Shown: positions 56,269 through 64,000 of the stretch, piece after piece | Layout: each line of letters opens with the position of its first letter | How positions within the stretch are numbered: the stretch's first letter is position 1 | Assembly (NCBI RefSeq): GCF_024124545.1 | Contig: NZ_JAMXSF010000005.1 | Span: 1 to 64,000 of the forward strand | DNA length: 64,000 bases | From: Pseudoalteromonas sp. XMcav2-N | GTDB lineage: Bacteria; Pseudomonadota; Gammaproteobacteria; Enterobacterales; Alteromonadaceae | Direction: 5' to 3' | Program-made: the position numbers and the translations under genes | The notes under the pieces: model-generated | Databases searched by the model: none | What the model saw: only the letters and a program-made list of their open reading frames with translations | What the model was told of the DNA's origin: nothing

Positions 56269-58632
56269 TTAAAATTGCATACTCACCGATAGCATAAAAC
56301 TGCGCTTTGGCTGAGGGATAAGTGAGTTAGCCCAGCCCTGTGAGCGCTGCTCAAAATCATCACCACTGGCTGCGGCTTCTGCCCCCGAGTGGTAATAGAT
56401 TTCATCAAAGATATTTTTTACTTTCAATGCGACTTCGAAGGATTCGAACCGGTAAATGATATTGGCATCTACCGTTAAATAGGCGTCATTTTCTCTGTCT
56501 TTAGCACGCAATGTGTTTCTCAAATACAAAGGTTTACTTGAAACCCAGTTGGCCCTGACGTTAACATTAAGTGCCTCACTGACAGGCACATTGAGCCCGG
56601 CGCTGATCTTGTGTGGCGCGATATCTCCAAGCTCGGCATTCATATCCTGACAAGGGTTGTAAGTGAGCGTGTTATTGCTTGCGATGTCCCGGCAGTTTTC
56701 GATCCCTTCACCCACCCACAGGCCCAGCGTGTGATCGTAGCTGACGCTGCTTTTGGTTTTTGTGTGGGTGTAATACAGATAGCCGGAGATATTTGCAGCG
56801 CCCGTTATAAAGTTACTAAACTCAAACTTACCGCGATACTCCAGTCCATAGGTGCTGCGTTTTCCGGCATTTTCGGCTGCTTCTTTTACGACGTCGTCGT
56901 ACCTGGCCGTAAACAAAGACAAATCATGCAGCCAGTTGTCTTGCTGATACATGTAAATGAACTCAAAGTTTTCCGCCTTTTCGGGTTTCAGATCAGGGTT
57001 GGCAGAGCGGCCGCTCCAGCCACCCCAAAGTTGTATCGGGGCTGGCTCCTGAAAAGCCGTACCATAGAGCATCTTAATGGTTGTTTTATCCGAGAGAAAA
57101 TAAATAGCGGAGGCCCTGGGGTTGGTGGTACTGCCATATAAGCTGTTTTTGTCGTATCTTATGCCAGCATTTACTCGCCAGTCATTGATATTCCAGATGG
57201 CCTGAATGTAGGCGCCCCGATCAGTCAGGCTAGCCAGGTTTTCGTCTGGCATGCGGCTGAGTGTGTCTGGCTGGATATTAATGGTGTCGTCTGTATTAAG
57301 TGCAACGCCATCACCGGCGGTTTCGGGTGTATCGGACGAGCAAAAAGTTTCGGCAAAATAACCGCAGGCATCGTACGCCTTAGTCAACTCTTTGTCCTCA
57401 AATTTAATGCCACCGCTGATCTTTAGCTGCTCAGAGTAATCGAACTCATAATCTTGTTTAAACAGCCAGCTTTTATTGCTGGTTCGCCAGTGTGAAATGG
57501 TTAAGGTTGAGACCACATCCGGACCCGTCAGGGCCGTGGAGCCTGGGAAGGATTCAACCCAATAACCCCCATTGCCACTTTTTCTGCTCAGTAGCAGGGT
57601 ATTTACCTGTACTTTATCTTTTAAAGTGCCTGCATGGCGCAGGTAATATTGCTCGGAGTTGCGATACCACTGCGCTGCAGGCTGCGCTCTGTCGTGAGGG
57701 TATTGCGGCCCCCAACCATGGCGCATGTCCCATTCAATGACCCCTAACGTCAGGTTTTTGAACCCGATATCGGCCAAAACCCCCCATTCTCGTTGCGGGT
57801 CATGGTAGGCACCAAAATCATTGTATTTAGAGCTATGAGGACAGCCATCGGCTTCACAATTGGCAGACAACGCGGTGTCATAAATAACAGGTCCCCAGAT
57901 ATCCCGGTTGCTCAATAATTCGTTGCTGACAAAGCCCCAGGGAGCCAGTTCGTCTATATCGGCTTCATCACTTGAGTAGTATTTAGCTGACAGGTTATAG
58001 GTCAGCTCGTTGTGGCTGCCACCTGCGGCGATATCAATGCTCTGCGTATCATAGCTGCCCGACTGCACATTCACTTTAAAAAAGTCATCACCCTGGTGAG
58101 ACTCTTTGGCGTCGGACGTAACCAGGTTAATGATCCCCAAAAACGCATTGGGGCCATATACCGCGCCAACGGGGCCATATAATACTTCGATCCGCGCTAT
58201 ATTCGACAGCGGATAATTTTTTGACAAAGTAGCCTCATGATACCACAGGTGATTGTCGACTATGCCATTGACCAGCATCAGTGTACGTTGGGTGAGGGGA
58301 GTACGATAGCCGCGCTGATAGGTGATCACACCACCATTGCCATTGGTGACTGTGCTATCAAAGCCAGGCAGATCCAGGATCACTTCATCAATACTTGTAT
58401 ATCCGCGCTGCCTGATATCGGCTGCGGTAATGATCACCATAGCAGCAGGGGCGTCACGTAATGTTTCTTCGATGCCGGAGGCCGATGATACAGTCAGGTC
58501 GAGCAAGTCTTCCAGACTAAGTTCCATCAAGGTGTCGAGTTCATCTCCTAGTGCAACCCCAGATGAACCGAATAGAAGCACGGAAGAAAACAAGAGGACC
58601 GCTGAAGTGTAGCCAGGTTGTTTCTTAGTCAT
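56269..58632 (-). CDS. TonB-dependent outer-membrane receptor
   Basis: A 787-aa receptor. Signal peptide about 1-29 (ending VALG), then MELSLEDLLDLTVSSAS, a mature N-terminus typical of this receptor branch, a plug domain (about 45-160, with ITAADIRQRGYTSIDEVILDLPGF and VLYGPVGAVYGPNAFLGIINLVT) and a 22-strand barrel ending in aromatic FMLSVSMQF. Cysteine pairs in extracellular loops (NCEADGCPH, CGYFAETFC, NCRDI..NPCQ) are notable. It is last in the RiPP-like cluster, 175 bases after the DUF364 gene, and is the likely importer of its product, energised by a TonB system such as that at 21-26 kb. Confidence 0.93.
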   Translation of the reverse strand: MTKKQPGYTSAVLLFSSVLLFGSSGVALGDELDTLMELSLEDLLDLTVSSASGIEETLRDAPAAMVIITAADIRQRGYTSIDEVILDLPGFDSTVTNGNGGVITYQRGYRTPLTQRTLMLVNGIVDNHLWYHEATLSKNYPLSNIARIEVLYGPVGAVYGPNAFLGIINLVTSDAKESHQGDDFFKVNVQSGSYDTQSIDIAAGGSHNELTYNLSAKYYSSDEADIDELAPWGFVSNELLSNRDIWGPVIYDTALSANCEADGCPHSSKYNDFGAYHDPQREWGVLADIGFKNLTLGVIEWDMRHGWGPQYPHDRAQPAAQWYRNSEQYYLRHAGTLKDKVQVNTLLLSRKSGNGGYWVESFPGSTALTGPDVVSTLTISHWRTSNKSWLFKQDYEFDYSEQLKISGGIKFEDKELTKAYDACGYFAETFCSSDTPETAGDGVALNTDDTINIQPDTLSRMPDENLASLTDRGAYIQAIWNINDWRVNAGIRYDKNSLYGSTTNPRASAIYFLSDKTTIKMLYGTAFQEPAPIQLWGGWSGRSANPDLKPEKAENFEFIYMYQQDNWLHDLSLFTARYDDVVKEAAENAGKRSTYGLEYRGKFEFSNFITGAANISGYLYYTHTKTKSSVSYDHTLGLWVGEGIENCRDIASNNTLTYNPCQDMNAELGDIAPHKISAGLNVPVSEALNVNVRANWVSSKPLYLRNTLRAKDRENDAYLTVDANIIYRFESFEVALKVKNIFDEIYYHSGAEAAASGDDFEQRSQGWANSLIPQPKRSFMLSVSMQF

Positions 58633-58708
58633 AAGTTTGCCTTAGCCCTACAAGCTGTAGCGCTCCGATGACTTGTTACCCGAGCAAAATGCTGAATTAC
58701 CATAGCCA

Positions 58709-58738
58709 ATGCAAAACTTATTCTAGCCTTTAGAGGTT
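58709..58738 (-). terminator. Hairpin between the DUF364 gene and the TonB receptor
   Basis: TTATTCTAGCC-TTTAGA-GGTTAGAATAA, an 11-bp stem with a G-T pair; on the minus strand it is followed by AGTTTTGC. It could end the biosynthetic transcript partly, lowering or separating receptor expression. Confidence 0.55.
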
Positions 58739-58807
58739 AGAATAAACTCCTTGTTTGTCAAGGTTTCAGGAGTTTATGGCTTTTCTTCTCGGCGGACCAA
58801 CACACAC

Positions 58808-60637
58808 TTATTCTGCTTGCATATAAAGCTTAGGCAGGTTGCCTTCTAAGCATTTCACGAATGCACTGTAATCAGTCAAAGCAAGTTGATGTAGACCTCG
58901 GGGTTTAGCTGATGTGCTAACCAGTCTGACGCCTAGATCGAACAGTTCAGCGGGGTGAATGGCCGCACTTTGTCCCTGAACAATAACGTGATCACATCCT
59001 TCAGCAGCACTAAGCAAGTGCCCCATAGTCCCATTTGACAGGGCAGAACCTGTGATGGATACCAGATCTGCACGGCGTAAATCAGTGACATCACAGCCAT
59101 CAGAAAAGGAGACGCGGGTATGAGGGAAGTGAGCTCTATAATAGGCTTGTCTTGCTTCAACTCTTTTTTTGAACTTAACGATTGCGCTATCGATAACAAG
59201 AATATTTGGTGTCTGGGTATGGTGGATCAAATAATCCATATAACCACCAAACCCGACGACAACGGCCTTATTGACCGAGGGCAAAAAAGAGGCCTCGAAT
59301 GTATCTGAAACTGAAAAACCATTTGCCTGCTCTATAAAAGGCTGCGAAAGGGCACTAACCAGGCACGCTTTTAAGCACATCTGTAACAAGCTCTTGTGCT
59401 CGGTCGCGGTTAAAAAATCCAAAAGGAGCGGGTCGTGCTTAAGCCGCTCAGTGAGCTTGGCCGTTGTGTTTGCTATTGCCGCTTGCGACTTAAACCGGTA
59501 ATAGTTCATACAACAACCGGTGTTGTCGTTATTGAGCGTAACCACACAAAATGTGTTGCTCAGAAAAATTGATTTTATATGGACATCCACTCCAGGCAAG
59601 ACTCGTTCAAGTGTGTCATCCAGTATTTTAGAATCCGGGTAGGGCAAGGGGTTAAGGCCTGTATCGTTTGCCGGGCTCGCGATTTCTTTAACTTCGGTTA
59701 CATCCAGACTGGGGATGACATTATCAATGCCCCTTTGGAAACTTTTTGACTGGGTTATGGCACTTTTACAGTTATTTTTAAAAGGAAAACCTAAACCTGT
59801 TGCGGCTCCTTCAATGTCTGTCTCACTCAGATAGTTAACCGTGAATTTGTCTCTGGTGGCATCTGTGTTGGTAGAAATTTTGAGTAAAGGTGTTTTGATC
59901 TCCGCAATGCCATGCATGGCGGTCCATGTGCATGGCGCGCCAAACAATGTCAGCATGTCATTTAATAAAGATGTGTACCCCATATCACCAGCAAGTGCCA
60001 TCCAGTTTTCGGCCTGAACCAAAGCATGCTGGCAGTTGGGGGAACACGGGGCATAACTTAGTGTACTAACCCCCAGCTTTTTAAAAGTTTGGTTGAGCAG
60101 TGGGGCGTTTTCAAATGTGATGTTGAGCAGTTGTTCGTTGCTATTGAGGGCATGTGCTGCACTCAGATAGGTAGGGTCCTGACACTGATACAGATATTCT
60201 AAGTCATGGTTGAAATTGGTACAGCATTGTGGGGCGTTGATAAGCGAGTATATCGATTTTAAATCAGCCTGTTGCCAAGCCATAAGAAATTGTTCGGCAT
60301 CGTTTTCTAAACAGCATAGCCAGTAGGGTCTGTTGCTGAATAAGTTTAGGGTAGAAGGAGGCAGCCTGATAATTGTAAGCTGCCTGTGACGCTGAGTGTC
60401 CGAACGCAGGTTGTCGGCTTGTTTTTGGGTCAGCTCCATTAGTGCACAAGGGTAGTGGCCAGATAAGACTGCTTCAGCAAAAACGTGTGGCACCAAATCC
60501 CGAATTGCGTTTATCTTGGGGGCCCAGAGAGTGCGAGCCTGATCGCTCACCCAGGCCCACCTAAAGAAGGCCGGCAGCTTAAAATTAAGCCGTTGCTGTT
60601 CTAGTGTGTCATGTATGCGGCTAAATTCAGGTTGCAT
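58808..60637 (-). CDS. Large protein with C-terminal DUF4213/DUF364 module (putative metal chelation)
   Basis: A 609-aa cytosolic protein. Residues 335-440 look like DUF4213 and 455-600 like DUF364, the putative heavy-metal-chelation Rossmann fold: VVVGFGGYMDYL (457-468), LVIDSAIVKF, RRADLVSITGSALSNGTMGHLL (521-542) and HVIVQGQSAAIHPAELFDLG. Standalone DUF4213/DUF364 proteins are about 250 aa, so the first 320 residues are an extra domain; it has a PCSPNCQHAL cysteine motif (C198, C202) and paired CC at 108-109 and 138-139. It overlaps the radical SAM gene by 11 bases, so the two are translationally coupled. Role in the cluster is unknown: metal insertion or peptide modification are both possible. 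Confidence 0.8.
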   Translation of the reverse strand: MQPEFSRIHDTLEQQRLNFKLPAFFRWAWVSDQARTLWAPKINAIRDLVPHVFAEAVLSGHYPCALMELTQKQADNLRSDTQRHRQLTIIRLPPSTLNLFSNRPYWLCCLENDAEQFLMAWQQADLKSIYSLINAPQCCTNFNHDLEYLYQCQDPTYLSAAHALNSNEQLLNITFENAPLLNQTFKKLGVSTLSYAPCSPNCQHALVQAENWMALAGDMGYTSLLNDMLTLFGAPCTWTAMHGIAEIKTPLLKISTNTDATRDKFTVNYLSETDIEGAATGLGFPFKNNCKSAITQSKSFQRGIDNVIPSLDVTEVKEIASPANDTGLNPLPYPDSKILDDTLERVLPGVDVHIKSIFLSNTFCVVTLNNDNTGCCMNYYRFKSQAAIANTTAKLTERLKHDPLLLDFLTATEHKSLLQMCLKACLVSALSQPFIEQANGFSVSDTFEASFLPSVNKAVVVGFGGYMDYLIHHTQTPNILVIDSAIVKFKKRVEARQAYYRAHFPHTRVSFSDGCDVTDLRRADLVSITGSALSNGTMGHLLSAAEGCDHVIVQGQSAAIHPAELFDLGVRLVSTSAKPRGLHQLALTDYSAFVKCLEGNLPKLYMQAE

Positions 60638-61811
60638 TGTTGACTCCTTCTTTTTGCTGCATTAGGTACAATATGTATTCAATACTCGGATTCTGACGAT
60701 TTGCCCAGGCATCTAAGTAAAACGCTTCAATCTCTGAGCGCTTGCTACTTAGGCTGAGGGGGTCTTTTCCAGCATCAATGAGCTGTTGTTCAAGCTTTTC
60801 GAAAATCTTGAACCACACTGCACAGTATTCTGTTCTATTGCGCCAATCCCCGTTGATTGATGTGCCCGGGCATTGTCCTTTACACATGGAAAAAAAGCGA
60901 CAGCCCTGACAACCACCGTTGGCTTGGGGGGTGTGGAATAAAGCGATATATCGCTCATAACCTGGTTGTTCTGATTTTACAAAATCGATTCCATCTTTAT
61001 TGGTTCTGCCGCAATTGCTACTTTGACCAAACCCCTCAACGCCTCTGACGGCATTGGTTGTGTAGGGATCGCATGCTCTCCAAACACAGCTCGTTTTGCT
61101 GTCCTGGCCTGTCAGTAACTTAGTGACTTCTGAAAAAATATCTAAGCTAATGGCACTAAGCTCTTGCTCCAGGTCCAAGAAAAAATTAAGCGCAGTCAGA
61201 TTCTCTCGTTCGTTAAGCACGTATTTCTGTCTTACTAACTCATTGTCAGATTCCAATAAGTGCAGGCGAACCTTTCTGATCCCCATATTATCCAAACGGA
61301 AAAACCATTCCCGCATGGTCGCCAGTTTGTCCTGTGTCGCGTTATTTCTGTGTAGTGTCACTATGATACTTGGAGCCAGCCCCTCCTGACACAGCCGGTA
61401 AATGGCACTTTCTGTCTTCTGTGTAAGAGCTCGGGTCTTTTTCAAAGAGCCAGCCCATCGAACATCATTCAATATGCCTGGCCCGTCGATGGAGATACCA
61501 ACATGGACGTTGAATTTTTTAAATAAGCGAATGTGATTAGCGTTAATTAATGTGCCATTCGTTTGTACCGCATTGTGGCCAAACTGCTCAAAACCCCACT
61601 GCCATAGAGAAGCAAGATCTGCTTCAGGTACCATCAGGGCCTCGCCACCGAATAAAGTAAAAGAATCGGCCCCTTCTTCGAGAATAGCCTGTTTCATAGC
61701 ATTCAGATCATAGTCTTTAGTCAGGTTTCCAGCATCTCGCTGAGGGTTTTGATAACAATACTGACAAGCAATATTACATTTTACGCCCAGGGGTCTTAGC
61801 TCGACGTCCAT
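60627..61811 (-). CDS. Radical SAM/SPASM peptide-modifying enzyme
   Basis: A 394-aa radical SAM protein. CxxxCxxC cluster motif CNIACQYC (C12, C16, C19), glycine motif FTLFGGEALMV, and SPASM-type C-terminal cysteines (CVWRACDPY, NCGRTNKDG, CQGCRFFSMCKGQCPGTS, TEYC) for auxiliary 4Fe-4S clusters. Such enzymes install thioether, C-C or epimer changes on RiPP precursors. SD AGAGGAAACC before the ATG. It lies between the oxygenase and the DUF364 gene in a tight operon. The substrate is likely the Asp-rich peptide upstream (inferred). Confidence 0.92.
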   Translation of the reverse strand: MDVELRPLGVKCNIACQYCYQNPQRDAGNLTKDYDLNAMKQAILEEGADSFTLFGGEALMVPEADLASLWQWGFEQFGHNAVQTNGTLINANHIRLFKKFNVHVGISIDGPGILNDVRWAGSLKKTRALTQKTESAIYRLCQEGLAPSIIVTLHRNNATQDKLATMREWFFRLDNMGIRKVRLHLLESDNELVRQKYVLNERENLTALNFFLDLEQELSAISLDIFSEVTKLLTGQDSKTSCVWRACDPYTTNAVRGVEGFGQSSNCGRTNKDGIDFVKSEQPGYERYIALFHTPQANGGCQGCRFFSMCKGQCPGTSINGDWRNRTEYCAVWFKIFEKLEQQLIDAGKDPLSLSSKRSEIEAFYLDAWANRQNPSIEYILYLMQQKEGVNNAT

Positions 61812-61822
61812 AGTGGTTTCCT

Positions 61823-62509
61823 CTAGTTCGAACTCGGGAGTTTCAAACGCATTCGGTAGTTCTCAGGTCTGGCTTGCAAAATGCCGAGATCTGGTTGCTC
61901 GACGCCTTGTTTACGGGGCACTATTCTAAAGTCCATACTCATGCGTGTTGTTTCAGATGTGTTAGTCACGCTGCCATGAGACAAATAACCGCTATCAAAC
62001 AGCAGTGCCTGGCCATATTTCACGGATATTGGTTGGTAATCCCTGCGGCCGTACTGTGTTTCACACCAGATGGTGTTTTGTAGCTGAGTATCGACAAAAG
62101 GCACCCACACGGTGACATCATTGTGTTGCCCGGTCACCTCAGTATCTCTGTGCCAGGCACTGACACTGCTAGACCCAGCCATTTGTACTCTAAAAACGGG
62201 TTCAGCAGGAAAGTTGATGTTGTTATGAAACAGCGGCGCGATAACAAATTCGACAAACCGATAATACAAATCGAGTAGCCCGCTGGGTTTTGCCTGATCG
62301 GCGAGGTATTTTCGCTCAGTGATGTTTTGTTTATAACTGATCAACTCATCCGGATTATGGTCCGGAGTTTTCAGAAGGTAGGCGCGATGAAATAATGCCA
62401 GATCCTGTGTATTGAAGATCTTGTCAGCAATAATTGTTGCAAAGTCGTATTCCTGAGTGTCGTATTCGACAATTTTGAATACGGCGTTGGCCTGATTGTT
62501 TTCTTTCAT
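61823..62509 (-). CDS. 2OG-Fe(II) oxygenase (PhyH-like)
   Basis: A 228-aa double-stranded beta-helix oxygenase. Fe ligands H120 and D122 in SAWHRDTEV and H178 in GYLSHGSV; R189 in TTRMSMDFR is the candidate 2-oxoglutarate binder. Likely hydroxylates the precursor peptide or a derivative. The ATG at 62509 (MKENNQANAVF) is taken because the longer frame to 62539 starts at TTG inside a hairpin. It is 11 bases before the radical SAM gene and downstream of the precursor, after the hairpin at 62533-62555. Confidence 0.88.
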   Translation of the reverse strand: MKENNQANAVFKIVEYDTQEYDFATIIADKIFNTQDLALFHRAYLLKTPDHNPDELISYKQNITERKYLADQAKPSGLLDLYYRFVEFVIAPLFHNNINFPAEPVFRVQMAGSSSVSAWHRDTEVTGQHNDVTVWVPFVDTQLQNTIWCETQYGRRDYQPISVKYGQALLFDSGYLSHGSVTNTSETTRMSMDFRIVPRKQGVEQPDLGILQARPENYRMRLKLPSSN

Positions 62510-62532
62510 AGTCAATACGTTATAAATTGAAC

Positions 62533-62555
62533 TGGCCAATCAAAATGATTGGCCA
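62533..62555 (-). terminator. Hairpin after the precursor gene (attenuator candidate)
   Basis: TGGCCAATCA-AAA-TGATTGGCCA, a perfect 10-bp stem 15 bases after the precursor stop, followed on the minus strand by GTTCAATTT. No strong T run, so probably partial termination or transcript 3' end protection, giving more precursor than enzyme mRNA. Confidence 0.65.
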
Positions 62556-62570
62556 GGAAGTTACTTGTCG

Positions 62571-62855
62571 TTAGTCTTTATCTGTGTGAGTTGTTACATC
62601 GACAACAACATCCACATCGATATCAATATCGACGTCCACTACTGCGATAGCATCTACGTCAATATCAATGTCTATATCAACGTCAACATCGACATCGCTG
62701 TGGGTTTCTTTGTCGGTGTGAGCAACTACTTCGTCAACCGTCAGCTTACGCGCCACTACATTCGGAAGATCCGAAAGAATAGATGTCGCCTCCAAAGCTG
62801 CCGTTTGCTCGATCTCATACTCGATTTCTATCGACTTAGGTTTCATTACAGTCAT
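62571..62855 (-). CDS. Putative RiPP precursor with Asp-Val/Ile repeat core
   Basis: A 94-aa peptide. A leader-like N-terminus (about 1-50, MTVMKPKSIEIEYEIEQT..., with ARKLTVDEVVAHTDKE) is followed by an alternating acidic/aliphatic tract at 54-87 (DVDVDVDIDIDIDVD-AIAVV-DVDIDIDVDVVVDV) and the tail TTHTDKD. HTDKE before and HTDKD after bracket the tract. All four Val and all three Ile codons and both Asp codons are used, so the peptide, not a DNA microsatellite, is conserved. SD AGGAG seven bases before the ATG. It is 20 bases after the preceding gene and is followed by modifying-enzyme genes. Confidence 0.82.
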   Translation of the reverse strand: MTVMKPKSIEIEYEIEQTAALEATSILSDLPNVVARKLTVDEVVAHTDKETHSDVDVDVDIDIDIDVDAIAVVDVDIDIDVDVVVDVTTHTDKD

Positions 62856-62875
62856 TGTTAATCTCCTAATTCAGA

Positions 62876-64000
62876 TCAAGATTCATGAGGCTGTTGGGCC
62901 TCACACATTTTTCTTACTAAGCCGTTCAGTAAACGGAAAGTAAAGCGCACCCGCTGCCAACGTGACCATATCAAGTGACTATTTGGACTCGTACTTTGCA
63001 GTCCTAAAATAGTGAGTACTTTCCTTACTTCGATAGGGAGTTGTTGTTCTGTTTGTAGGCCTGGTTCTTTTGAAGCTAATCCATACCCCAACCAGTTGTG
63101 TGCTCCGGATGCTCGAGTGTCACTTTTGTTTATTCCTTTAAACCTTGCTAATCCCGTACTGCTATCAACTTCGAAATTCAGTTTTACCTGTTTGAAGTTG
63201 CACAACTGCCCAGTGACGTTGGGTATGTCGTTCCATACTAAGTCGACAGTGCCAGGGCTGGAGTCTACTGATTGCAACTGCACAACTGCATTTTCATCCC
63301 CTAGTGCGACAATGAGTTCGTTTGGTTGTTTTGCATCGAACAACAGGTCCGGACCATCGGGAAAAAGCGTACCGTCAGCTCGATGTACCGCGCTGATATA
63401 ATGACCATTGAAGTCTGCAATTGATGATGGTTGTTGAGACGGGGCGACCATTCCCGCGACGAAATTGGCCTGAGCTGGCTTTTCACCCGTTTTCCATAAA
63501 AAGCCAACACATTTGGGCATCTGAGTAATTGGATCTATTAAAAACTGAATGATGCCGTTGTTTAGGTTGCCGCCGGCGTTTTGCCATTCAATTTTGTTGT
63601 CGTCAAAATGCACTTCGTCAACTTTATGTCCGCCCAGTAAGAGTTCTTTACCATTGAATTTAAGTTCAACTTCTCCCTGCCACTGTCCTTTTAAATATAA
63701 GTAGCCACTGTAATATCCAATAAGAGGTTGGCTGTAAGATCTGGACTTAAGACCTCTTAATTGAACTTGCTCCCCATTTGGTAGCGTTGTCTGGCTGCTG
63801 TGGAGTACTGTATTTCGGGTATCTTCATCATACGAGAAATCAATACGGCTGTTGTTCCAGTATACGCTCTGGTCTTCATATTTAGTCACGTCAATGGCCT
63901 GTCCATCAATGTCTAATAGAGCCTGTGAGGTCGCAAACGGTGGCTGTCCATGTAAGCGAATGCTGGGACCTTTTTGCCAATTATTCCCGTCTTGACTTAT
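62876..64000 (-). CDS. Unrecognised protein, 5' end beyond the window
   Basis: The minus-strand frame is open to the window edge (residues ISQDGNNWQKGPSIRLHGQ at the edge), so the start lies beyond 64000; an internal GTG at 63889 is not the true start. At least 374 residues. Beta-rich with repeating short segments (YYSGYLYLKGQWQGEVELKF; GVIQFLIDPITQMP-like), no TM, no known catalytic motif. Being 20 bases upstream of the precursor gene it is in the same operon and could be a substrate-binding, immunity or modification partner. Confidence 0.75.
   Translation of the reverse strand: MSQDGNNWQKGPSIRLHGQPPFATSQALLDIDGQAIDVTKYEDQSVYWNNSRIDFSYDEDTRNTVLHSSQTTLPNGEQVQLRGLKSRSYSQPLIGYYSGYLYLKGQWQGEVELKFNGKELLLGGHKVDEVHFDDNKIEWQNAGGNLNNGIIQFLIDPITQMPKCVGFLWKTGEKPAQANFVAGMVAPSQQPSSIADFNGHYISAVHRADGTLFPDGPDLLFDAKQPNELIVALGDENAVVQLQSVDSSPGTVDLVWNDIPNVTGQLCNFKQVKLNFEVDSSTGLARFKGINKSDTRASGAHNWLGYGLASKEPGLQTEQQLPIEVRKVLTILGLQSTSPNSHLIWSRWQRVRFTFRLLNGLVRKMCEAQQPHES

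Noticed and set aside
62565..62861. Plus-strand frame rich in Asn, Asp, Ile and Val opposite the precursor gene
   Set aside because: It is the mirror of the alternating tract; it lacks an SD, while the minus-strand frame has an SD and operon context.

Overview
The window looks like chromosomal DNA of a marine gammaproteobacterium of the Alteromonadales, most probably Pseudoalteromonas. This rests on protein style (secreted S8 protease with two PPC domains, TtpC-type TonB operon, leucine dehydrogenase, VC2046-like protein), on gene order (pabB-nudL-sdaA, apt-dnaX-ybaB) and on moderate GC. The genus is an inference; no rRNA gene is present.

Layout. 1-1200: a 303-bp tandem repeat with nested hairpins and an AT-rich spacer. 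1.2-20.7 kb: mostly housekeeping genes (secreted protease, rlmI, HD hydrolase, pentapeptide-repeat K+ channel, YgjP-like protein, three tandem tRNA-Tyr, ychJ-like, an SOS-type sulA with a LexA box, purine permease, cysB, the pabB-nudL-sdaA block, class I fumarase, leucine dehydrogenase with a LiuR-like site, a CAT-like acetyltransferase). 21.0-26.0 kb: a six-gene TonB energy-transduction operon (DUF3450, TtpC/ExbB, ExbB, ExbD, TonB, TPR protein). 26.2-31.1 kb: a degenerate DUF885-like lipoprotein, a DksA-like protein, dusC, and an hvfABC metallophore (bufferin-like) operon whose precursor carries twelve EGKCG motifs. 31.3-35.4 kb: apt, dnaX with a complete programmed -1 frameshift signal, ybaB, rhomboid protease. 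35.6-53.0 kb: hydrolases, small membrane proteins, a methyltransferase, lipoproteins, a large DUF6359-repeat exoprotein, CpdB-type lipoprotein nucleotidase, and a LysR-controlled RND efflux pair followed by an MDR oxidoreductase.

53.1-56.2 kb is an accessory island: two AT-rich integron cassettes, each ending in a recognisable attC site, with no integrase in view, followed by a truncated IS91-family transposase. Both cassette genes encode proteins I do not recognise; one is a membrane protein with a long coiled coil.

56.3-64.0 kb is the most unusual part: a minus-strand cluster that looks like an undescribed RiPP pathway. A 94-residue peptide ends in an alternating Asp-Val/Asp-Ile tract of about 34 residues, and is followed by a 2OG-Fe(II) oxygenase, a radical SAM/SPASM protein, a large protein with a C-terminal DUF4213/DUF364 (putative metal-chelation) module, and a TonB-dependent receptor. 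An unrecognised protein that runs off the window end lies immediately upstream. The hypothesis is that the Asp-rich peptide is modified (for example beta-hydroxylated) into a metal-binding product imported by the receptor, which the TonB system at 21-26 kb could energise. This is inference from gene content only.
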